A program made the position numbers and the translations under genes. 64,000 nucleotides of DNA from Clitopilus passeckerianus (Eukaryota; Basidiomycota; Agaricomycetes; Agaricales; Entolomataceae), in contig CALYLX010000143.1 of assembly GCA_944990035.1 (NCBI GenBank), positions 558,001 through 622,000 of the forward strand, read 5' to 3'. Of the stretch, positions 56,319-64,000 are shown in pieces (the stretch's first letter is position 1; the number at the start of each line of letters is the position of its first letter). The notes beneath the pieces are model-generated. The model was given only the letters and a program-made list of their open reading frames with translations. It was not told the DNA's origin and searched no databases.

Positions 56319-57388
56319 CTAGAAACCACAGTACTGGATAATGTCCGTGACAGGTCGCTTTGGCTGCTTGGCAGAGAGCTTCTGGATCTTCGCCAAGTCC
56401 GGGTATCCGAGAGACATCGCGCAGACCACGATTTTCTCCTCTTTGATCGGCAGATACATCCTGAGGATGGCATGATACTTGGAGAATGATCCCTGTTCAC
56501 AACATCAATATACGAGTAATTGATTACAGTAGTAGTAATGGGAGTTACTTGAACAATCGTCTCCAGACTTCTGGCCCTTGCTGCGATGTTAACGTTCTGA
56601 ATGAAGAACCCAATATCCAACCAGGTGCCTATCACCAACTTCAATCGTCAGAAACACCCCATAAGATCAGACAAAGGACACACCTTGCGTAAGGCCTACA
56701 TGGGTAGTAAAGATGAACCCAACCGGCGCCCCAAAGAACTCGCTATATCCAATCCTACATCAGCCCTCTCCTCCCTTATCCTATCCGACTAAAATCCCTC
56801 ACTAATTCCTCATGCTTACTTTCTTCCTTTCTTCGACGTTGGTCCTGTCGACACTCAGCGCCGCGTAAAGTGTTTGTCCACTCTCCTGTTTCCTCTTCGC
56901 GAACTCCTCGGGCAGCGGACCTTTGGGGTAATGTTGGTACTGTGCTTGGTGCGCGTCGGGTGTTTCGAGGAAGGCTTGGGTAAGTTCGGCGGATAATTTT
57001 GATTTTAGGGAGCCAGAGACACAGTAGACTTTGGACCAGGGCCTAGGATCAATCAAAACGTCAGCCTCGCTTGAAGAACGAATGTGAGAGCCACGTACTG
57101 CATGTTGTTCCCGGAGGGCGCATTCCTTGCCACCTCGATAATCTCGTCGATCGTTTTTACGTCGACTTCTTTGGGTAAGAAGTAACGACAGGAGAAACGG
57201 TTTTTGAGGATTAAATCGACTATTGTAGCTGTTTCCGAGGTTCGAGGCGAGACTGCTCGCTCAAAATTTGAGTTGTGCAGCAGGCCTGAAGGAATGATGT
57301 CAGCCTACGATCTCTTGGAGGAAGAAACATGGGTCATACCAGTTTGTCGTGTTTCCTCGATAGAATGGATGTGGTTGACGTCGGTCAT
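56319..57388 (-). CDS. Nitroreductase family protein
   Basis: Starts MTDVNHIHSIEETRQT. The second exon holds the FMN-binding start of the family, FSCRYFLPKEVDVKTI and ARNAPSGNNMQPW (the last residues across an intron). The middle has LSAELTQAFL and a charged linker. After a 5' intron phase 0 the reading resumes at FFGAPVGFIFTTHVGLTQ (acceptor at the 'agcgag' site), then WLDIGFFIQNVNIAARA, a 'SFSKYHAI' segment, EEKIVVCAMSLGYPD and the end DIIQYCGF. Nitroreductases reduce nitro groups or quinones with NAD(P)H and FMN in the cytosol. Six exons; the acceptor inside GYSEFF rather than before it is needed to keep phase. It lies 92 bp from the stop of the HNH gene. Confidence 0.85.
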
Positions 57389-57479
57389 GGTTCAAACGAA
57401 GGTGCTTGTGAGAGGGCAGGGAGTTGAGTATTGACATGTTGCAGAGGATGACTCTCCACTAAGGCGATTGGGTATATTT

Positions 57480-58763
57480 TTAGACCTGCCCAGGAGCCGC
57501 AGCCGGGAAAATCTGGTATCCAATGAGGATTGCTGGAGGAAATTCTGCAGACCTGCCGTCTTCAGCCAACACCTCCATTTCTTCAAGGTTCCTCAGAACC
57601 TCATCGATATGTTCGACAGCTCCGGAAAGGTTTGCGATTTTGGCACAGGCAGCATGGATTTTCAGAAGGGTGGGAGAAGGCATAGGAAGGTCGAGCTCTG
57701 AATTGTTCTTGAATGTTACGGTTTTGGGGTATGACGCCAGCAAGTAACTCTTCGGAGCACGCAATTGATATGTGTTCGGAGTGTCCTTTGAGATTTCAGT
57801 TGCATACCCTAGAGGCTCAGATATGGAGACTAACCGTTTCCGTGAACCATAGTTTCAGATTTCTGAACTTTGTATATACCTCATATGACATTGTGATGAC
57901 ATTTTCAAGATGGTGTATACCTATGCCACCTAACTCCTCGGGAGTCTGGTCGTAACCGAAATTTGCAAGACCAGTCCAAACGCCAGCTGGACAGTCCTGA
58001 CACAGAAAAAAGTCAGACCGTGCAATGGTATAATGCAAAATCAATACCTTTTGGTCGTCCGCGTTGCGACCTGTGGTACTCACGTTCGCGGATTCGGAAA
58101 ATATGTGCGACATCTGAGTAGTTACGGTTTCTTGCCCTGATGCCTCAATATCTTCCTGAATTTCTGCTGTCCTCGAGGCCAAATCTTCGTCATATCGGCC
58201 AGTCACCACGCATCGGGAGCCGTCCCGAATCAGCGCCTATAGAGTATATTCAGAGCTACGCTAGGGCAAGGGCAATGTGTGCTTACCTTGGTTTTGGCTT
58301 CCTGACAATCTTGAGGTATCTCCGACAACAGGGAATTCATGAAATCCGCCTTTGTACTAAAGGATGAGAGTGATATGGATTCTGAAGGGTTTAAATCAGA
58401 AGTTACTCTGTTGAATTTGACTTGTCGTCCAGAGGTAAGCTCATTTTAAGGTCATTTCAGAAATTCAAGCAAAAATAGCTTACATAATCTCAAAAAATAG
58501 TCATAATACCTTTGCCCAATCGCCTCGATTTTGGATTCCGGTTCAGCAGTAACGTCGCGTGCAACGGATAGACAGATTGCATCGCTAGGCCAGTGTAAGA
58601 GAAAGAAGCCCAGAAGTCTGGTGTTGATTAGTTTTTGCTCTCTTTCTTTAGATTCGGCCTCAGTCAGAATGCGCGTTTCACGGTAGTAGCAGATCGAATA
58701 TGCGTCGAACACAGCAGGCGAGGGATGAAAACCTGATGGTGCTGGTGGGGGAAGGGGTGCCAT
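57480..58763 (-). CDS. HNH-endonuclease-domain protein
   Basis: Exons 58763-58484, 58420-58287, 58236-58048, 57996-57835 and 57785-57480 join to 356 aa. The start MAPLPPPAPSG gives a proline-rich N-terminus. The HNH-like region is SRCVVTGRYD, MSHIFSESANVS (putative metal-binding His) and GIHHLENVITMSYEVYTKF, followed by LKLWF and, after the last intron, DTPNTYQLRAPKSYLL and MPSPTLLKIHAACAKIANLSGA. This order fits a family of fungal HNH proteins, many in multiple copies in Agaricomycetes. Nuclease activity is not proved; some members may be DNA-binding or degenerate. The third intron is 51 nt and stop-free, so it could be retained without breaking the frame. Confidence 0.82.
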
Positions 58764-59396
58764 GGAATGTGGTGTCAAGCAAGGTGTCAAAAATTCCGCC
58801 TCTGGCCAGTATTTTGCTTTGTTTCTTTCAGATCCCCACGGCATCCTCCGGCATCAATTGTGCCAATCTTGCCTCTGGACCACCATGATGATTGCAAACG
58901 CGACCTTGGCATGGAGAACCTCATATCTCCCACCCGTCGACAGCCAGGCAAATGGTTGAACTCGACGTTTTTCAACTACATCTACCTTGCCGTCCGACTC
59001 ATTCAATGCTTAGAGTTCGGCATTTTCAAGCACGACAATGGTTACCGCGACGCACATCTTGACGGTGGAGATGTGAACTGGGGAATCAATCTACTGCTCT
59101 GTGCTCGGCTTATTGAAGTTTGAGGGAATCAAGGGCATGAATTGCAACCACTAAGGGGCCCGAATGGTTTGGGGTCAAACGAAAGCACTGGAATTGACAT
59201 TCATGTATAGAAACCTATAGATGTTGCGCTTTATTACGTTTAAGAAAGGAGACAGAAGCACACGATGAGTACTCTTACTTTACACAACGGCTCACAAGGA
59301 GGTTCGAAAGCGTTTAGCAATGAACATTAAAACGTAAAATTTGACGACCCCATTGCCTAGTCAAAGGTCATTCATTATTTCTCCCTACTCCACCCT
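58764..59396. other. Intergenic
   Basis: Promoter of the HNH gene and 3' flank of the secreted-protein gene. Short open frames only. Confidence 0.5.
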
Positions 59397-59888
59397 TCAA
59401 ATACAGTTGGCAGCGCCAACTTGCCACTGAACATTGATTCCGTCGAGTACAGTCCCAGAGTCACCCCAACCATTGACGAAGGCCGCAACATCAGCCTTGT
59501 CAACGCCATTGACAGAGATTGCAGATTGGACGTCGTAGGTGCCATCATTGTGGCGAACGAGGGGCTCGTTATCGTCCTTATAAGCCAGGAGCATTAGAAA
59601 CCGAGGCTAGCTTCTATCGAAAGAGATTTACACACCCTGAGAGTCGTGTTGGGCCAGTTGACGCCAATAGTGTGGCCAATGGCTAGAAATTAGCGATCAG
59701 AAGGACGGCAATGTATAGACAATTAGAGAGAACATACCATAGTTAATAGAGCTCTGAAGGTTCGAAGGTCCAAGGTCCGGAGAAGGTGTCATGATGAAAT
59801 AGCAAGTGGTGGGCACGTCGCGCTCAACGGGCGTGGCAGCGACTACAGCGGCGAAAGCGAGAGCAGCAAGTGTCTTGGCGAAGAACAT
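59397..59888 (-). CDS. Small secreted protein, inverted copy 1
   Basis: Exons 59888-59738, 59682-59636 and 59576-59397 give 125 aa. Signal peptide MFFAKTLAALAFAAVVAA with a likely processing site after TPVERD. The mature part has few cysteines (TTCYFIM near the start, AANCI at the end), suggesting one disulphide between N- and C-terminus. Segments AIGHTIGVNWPNTTLR and DVAAFVNGWGDSGTVLDG have no recognised family. A TATATAAA about 56-63 bp upstream supports the start. The gene body is the mirror image of the copy at 61039-61530 and differs only in the last coding residues (NCI versus HCV). Confidence 0.85.
59409..59888. repeat. Left arm of a 480-bp inverted repeat
   Basis: Reverse complement of 61039-61518. 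I found no difference by eye over both introns and all exons. Identity begins at the start codon and stops 12 bp before the stop codon; flanks are unrelated. Confidence 0.9.
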
Positions 59889-61038
59889 GGCGTATGACTA
59901 GAAGATGGGACTTCTGATATGGATTGTCGACACCCGAAGCTGGTTTATATACGCAAAGCTCCAGCTTCGCACCAGGCTCGATGTCCTTGACCCTCATCAG
60001 GGGTCATTCATGTTTTATTATTACCCTTCTCCCGGTCGAGCACGGTCGGTATATCTTGGCCGATTACAAAAATGCAAGAAATGCAACGGCCAAATGCCGC
60101 CGCCATTCTCGTTGTCAATGTCGTTTCAACCAAATTGCAGATGAACGCTTCAGCACAGTTCCAAAAATACACGAGATCGTCAATTTCAAGCCGGCCATGG
60201 CTCTCCCGGTGATGGCAACACACCGCATTGCTAGTCGCCGCTTCATCTCGCAAGGATGTTAGCGTCATTTACCTCTACAGCCATGACTGCCGTTGTGTCG
60301 TCCTACCAGAACCGAAGCAATGGGTCTAGAAAGATCTCTGGAATATAATTCATAAGCCTTGCTCTCGTAATCTGCCTCCTTCAGGCGAAGGAAATCCGCA
60401 ATTATAGATGATTCAGAATATGTAGATTCCTCTGGTCCATCTCGACGATTAATCTACTCCTAGGCGAATCTTTACAGCCTTAGGCAACCCTCATTGAACT
60501 CTATTCAAAGAAGCACACGTTATTCTATCTTGTTTCGACCGAGGTCCAAGGCTTGGATCTATCTCTTCCAGTTCTGGAAAGGTAATACTCAAGGGGAGGA
60601 TCTTGTGCTACAGCCCGGGTGCAATGGCGCTTTCCATGGTATCTGACCTGTCATGGCTCAACGTGCCAAATGAACCAGGCGAACGAAGATGACAGCGCTA
60701 ACCTGAGGCCAAAACGTGCGGGGAACATAGAACGAACCTCCGTTTATGACTTGGCTTTGTTGTTCTGGGTAACGTCACCGCCGATCCTGAACGTTCACGC
60801 CTGCTATCCTCTTCGCCAATAGTTGCTGAATTGTAACCAGAAGCTTCGAACGGGATGTCCTGACCGCCAATATCTCCTTCTCTTCGGACTTCTCGAAGCG
60901 TCTGGGACCGCTTGGATGAATGCATGTTCCAAGATGAATCAACGTGCAACAGGTGAACGGTGGCTGGGTAGGTAATGAATTTCTATAAAAGCAAGCTTGT
61001 ACGTCCTTTCCTCCTCATCCAATCACCTAGAAAACACA
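59889..61038. other. Divergent promoter spacer between inverted gene copies
   Basis: 1,150 bp. TATATAAA at 59944-59951 serves the left copy and TATAAAA at 60984-60990 the right copy, but the surrounding promoter sequences do not match each other. No gene recognised. Confidence 0.6.
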
Positions 61039-61518
61039 ATGTTCTTCGCCAAGACACTTGCTGCTCTCGCTTTCGCCGCTGTAGTCGCTGCCACGCCCGT
61101 TGAGCGCGACGTGCCCACCACTTGCTATTTCATCATGACACCTTCTCCGGACCTTGGACCTTCGAACCTTCAGAGCTCTATTAACTATGGTATGTTCTCT
61201 CTAATTGTCTATACATTGCCGTCCTTCTGATCGCTAATTTCTAGCCATTGGCCACACTATTGGCGTCAACTGGCCCAACACGACTCTCAGGGTGTGTAAA
61301 TCTCTTTCGATAGAAGCTAGCCTCGGTTTCTAATGCTCCTGGCTTATAAGGACGATAACGAGCCCCTCGTTCGCCACAATGATGGCACCTACGACGTCCA
61401 ATCTGCAATCTCTGTCAATGGCGTTGACAAGGCTGATGTTGCGGCCTTCGTCAATGGTTGGGGTGACTCTGGGACTGTACTCGACGGAATCAATGTTCAG
61501 TGGCAAGTTGGCGCTGCC
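61039..61518. repeat. Right arm of a 480-bp inverted repeat
   Basis: Mirror copy of 59409-59888; see the left arm. Confidence 0.9.
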
Positions 61519-61530
61519 CATTGCGTCTGA
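61039..61530 (+). CDS. Small secreted protein, inverted copy 2
   Basis: Exons 61039-61189, 61245-61291 and 61351-61530 give 125 aa, identical to the copy at 59397-59888 except for the final residues (AAHCV here, AANCI there). Signal peptide MFFAKTLAALAFAAVVAA; family unknown. TATAAAA lies 49-55 bp before the ATG. The different promoter suggests the two copies could be expressed under different conditions while making the same protein. Confidence 0.85.
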
Positions 61531-62050
61531 GGAGACCTTGGCAGAAAAACGATTTGCATGGGGCCAGGCGCTGGTGTAACGTAGCTTGATCTTTATTGTC
61601 CAACAAATTGTCCATCCCAGATGTGTAGATCACATGCAATTTAAATATCGTCCTATTGACCACCTATGCCTTACATTGAGAGCCAAAGCCACACCTACCA
61701 GGTGACAATATTCACACTTGACAGTCGTTCCTCGTCTCCTTCGTAACCCACGCGTACTACCCCACGTTCGGGCAGCCGTTCATTTCTGGCTATGGTCTGT
61801 CAAGCACCCAATTGTAAGACCTCGTATGTATATGGCATTTAAACGAAAATAAGGAGAAGTAAATACTATCGATAGCTATATCCACAGAAAATATACAGAA
61901 AAATATTTCAAAGTCCATATCTTATGCAAATGTTATGGTATCTCTATGATGGGAATCCAATCCAGTCGGTATTATGCTCTCTCTAGCATCTTCGCATCTT
62001 TACACCCCTTCCTCCCGGGGCCAAATCCCAACCCTCCTACATCCGAGGCC
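61531..62050. other. Intergenic, convergent 3' flanks
   Basis: Between the secreted-protein gene and the last family gene. AT-rich around 61.85-61.93 kb. No features recognised. Confidence 0.5.
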
Positions 62051-63942
62051 CTAAGCCCAGAATGGGAATCTGATCGTTTTTAGCTTCACGCCCTTCCTGA
62101 CTGCAACCTCCTCCGCCTGAGCAAGAATCTTCCCCTGCTTGCTCGACAACACGTCCGGCTTGAAGTGCAGATCTACTGCATCCCAGGAACAGTCCTCCAG
62201 AGCCACCACGAGCTCATCCAGTAAAGCCTCATTAGCTTTATGGATCCTTAACGTTTTTAGCCTGGTGGTGGGGGAAGCGGGTGTTGGCGTTGGAGGCTTC
62301 AACGGAGAAGACAAGGGGCAGTCTGATGGGGTTTTGATCTTTGAATATCGAGTAAGGGCGGAGGATGTGATTCTATCGCCTCCCACTTCGGCTGAGACTA
62401 GGCGGTGGAGGGAGGGGAGCGCAGCCTCGAAGGCATCCTCTTCGTCAGTGTCGGATGTGATGGTGCAGCGGGAGATGCAGAGATCGGTCAAGGTGTCGGC
62501 GACTGCGAGGAGTAAGGTGAGGAGGTCCGTGTTGGCGATGTCTTGGATCTGCTGGAGCTTGAGGAACTTCAGGGAGAAGCGGGAGGGTCCGATGAAGCTG
62601 AACAGCTCAGCCTGGGATAGTCTCCCTTCTATGAGCTGGAGCTCTTCAAGATGGCACGGAAGAGAGGTAATGCTAGATCCGGTGAAAGTTAATTAGCTAG
62701 TGGGTCGAAAACGACAAGCAAGGGTAACTTACTGTTCCTCAGTACTCGGGGTCCATTCGTGCAAGACCAACTTCCTTAGATCCGTCCAGTCCTGTGCCAT
62801 TGACAGGACGTCCTTGATCGTTACCCTGACTGGGTCCGAAGGCGAGCTATACGCCAAGGTGAAACATTCCACCCGTTGGAGAGGTGCAAGAGCCTCCTCC
62901 AGATTATGGAATCTGGCCTTCGCGACCTCGATATGCTGGATCTCCGTAGCGAGCGTAAGGATAGTGCTCAACGCCTCCTCGTACTCCTTCGGGAGCGTCG
63001 ACGAGGAAGACTCATTCGTCCACCTCGTGAAATCCGCATCGCAGAACGCAGTGATCAGCTGGCCCCGTTCGGGTTTCTTCTCCAGCGAACGGGCGATCAT
63101 CGTAGGGTTCCCGATATTCCCTACATCCTGGGTGCCGAAACCCTCGAAGTAGAGGTCCAGAACGTGCAGCCACGACTTCTGCACGAGGGCGTAAGACAGA
63201 AGAGCTTGTCTCCAGCCTCGTGCCCATCGATTAACGGCTTGGTTTACGATGGTGCGCACGATGTGTGGGGGAAGTGATTTTCGGAAGGCGGGACGGGTAC
63301 GGGTGGTAGGGATGACACGGACACAATGTCCGGGAAGCTTGATGTCGCAGCAGCAACGACACATGATGTTTTCAGGCTCAACAAAATTGTGGCTGCATTC
63401 GAGGAAGACGACGAGGGATCGGGTGGTAGGGGAGCATGGCCAGGTTCGGGAGTAGGCTATTCGGAGGTTATCGTCGTCTAGGTTTGGACAAAGTCGTAGG
63501 GTATAGCAGTTGGCTGCTGGTAGTCGTACTAGCTCGAATACGACAGTGTAGAGGGGAAGCCGGGAGAGCAAATTTTGCAGATGAGCTCCCTGTTGCCTCC
63601 GGCGGCGGGTCAAGAGGAGTTGACCTCCGTGAGTGGGCTCAAGGGCGTCAAGATGAGGTATTGTGAAGCCCAGGCGTTTATTTTCATGACATTCCTTCAA
63701 TGTCTGATATCAGGCGGGTCAGCGCTAAACAGGAGGCACACGACTTCAATCTGAAAACTTACCACGTCCCGCAGTGCGGTTGATTCCTTGTATACGACAA
63801 CTAGTCGTACACCATTGAACGAGGCATGTGCATCGCCGTCAAAAACGACGGAGATCATGCATTCGTTACCGAACAGAGGATCCGTCGGGCCCTCACAGGT
63901 GTTGTAAGAGAGCCAATGAGCCTGTTCTGGTGGTTCTATCAT
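62051..63942 (-). CDS. F-box-like/LRR family protein (micro-exon lost)
   Basis: Exons 63942-63763, 63703-62733 and 62672-62051 give 590 aa. Start MIEPPEQAHWLSYNT; the N-terminal domain continues with ASFNGVRLVVVYKESTAL. The F-box-like region is SLPPHIVRTIVNQAVNRW then WRQALLSYALVQKSWLHVLDLYFEGFG. Leucine-rich parts follow (LQRVECFTLAYSS, LRKLVLHEWTPS, LEELQLIEGRLS), with DEEDAFEAALPSLHRL in the last exon. It is closest by eye to the partial gene at 1-1206 in the QKSWLHVLDLYFE/QKCWLHVIDLYFE block. Like the gene at 32863-34755 it has no micro-exon. A CRCCC cluster in the N-terminal third is unusual for the family. Intact; the start is about 60 bp from the window edge. Confidence 0.8.
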
Positions 63943-64000
63943 TGTTGGCAAATTCAGAGGTTCCAGAGACGTTTCTTTCGTTAAAAATCGGAGATGGTGG

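Noticed and set aside
56740..56830. Apparent one-base phase error in the nitroreductase gene
   Set aside because: It arose from taking the acceptor before GYSEFF. The acceptor a few codons later (before FFGAPVG) restores phase.
57785..57835. Apparent frame break in the HNH gene
   Set aside because: The first acceptor tried left a 26-nt intron. The AAG acceptor at 57786 gives a normal 49-nt intron in phase.
1..64000. CRISPR arrays, operons or bacterial systems
   Set aside because: The DNA is clearly eukaryotic, with spliceosomal introns throughout; no direct-repeat/spacer pattern was seen.

Overview
The window reads as nuclear DNA of a filamentous basidiomycete, most likely an Agaricomycete. 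Nearly every gene is broken by many 45-75 bp GT-AG introns, often with a CTAAC/CTGAC-like branch site. tRNA genes are eukaryotic (one with an anticodon-loop intron). The gene content fits: a TOK-type potassium channel, a GH79 beta-glucuronidase, an intron-dense GH15 enzyme, a basidiomycete-type seven-TM protein, small secreted proteins and a large F-box-like family. I cannot name the species. All exon structures were joined by hand from splice signals, frame and family resemblance. No database search was run.

Layout. 0-2.5 kb: the 3' part of an F-box-like/LRR gene, then a separate F-box gene. 3.4-5.7 kb: a secreted type-B carboxylesterase that seems to have lost its catalytic histidine through a one-base deletion. 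8.9-9.7 kb: a dual-specificity phosphatase, in a gene-poor stretch. 13.2-18.4 kb: a proline/glutamine-rich protein gene followed by a tandem segmental duplication. That duplication carries two copies of a small charged protein gene, each with a 19-nt micro-exon, and a broken second copy of the first gene's tail. 21.4-22.9 kb: a single-pass membrane protein. 23.9-28.7 kb: a tandem array of the F-box-like family (pseudogene, intact gene, 5'-truncated fragment). 28.8-32.7 kb: TOK channel and seven-TM protein. 32.9-39.7 kb: three more F-box-like family genes, the last two a tandem pair. 40.1-41.1 kb: an ordinary F-box gene. 42.3-44.6 kb: GH79. 44.9-45.2 kb: tRNA-Ser(CGA) and tRNA-Arg(CCG). 45.5-47.8 kb: a phosphoglycerate-mutase-like gene and an unknown membrane-anchored protein. 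48.0-51.9 kb: a GDSL esterase and two small secreted cysteine-containing proteins. 52.6-58.8 kb: GH15 (about 25 exons), nitroreductase and an HNH-domain protein. 59.4-61.5 kb: two head-to-head secreted-protein genes forming a 480-bp inverted repeat with no difference I could find. 62.1-63.9 kb: another F-box-like family member.

Common themes. The dominant feature is one gene family: five apparently intact genes, one partial at the edge, one pseudogene and one fragment, all within 64 kb. Its architecture is a short N-terminal domain with a conserved [HFY]W[IL]S motif, an F-box-like helix region, a degenerate leucine-rich region, and in most copies a 10-22 nt micro-exon just before the C-terminal exon. 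By analogy with F-box proteins they may be substrate adaptors of ubiquitin ligases, but that is inference. The second theme is a secretome block (esterases, GH79, four small secreted proteins), several with TATA boxes about 45-60 bp before the start codon. Duplication at many scales (tandem pairs about 2.2-2.3 kb apart, a segmental repeat, a gene-conversion-like inverted pair) marks this as a fast-evolving region.
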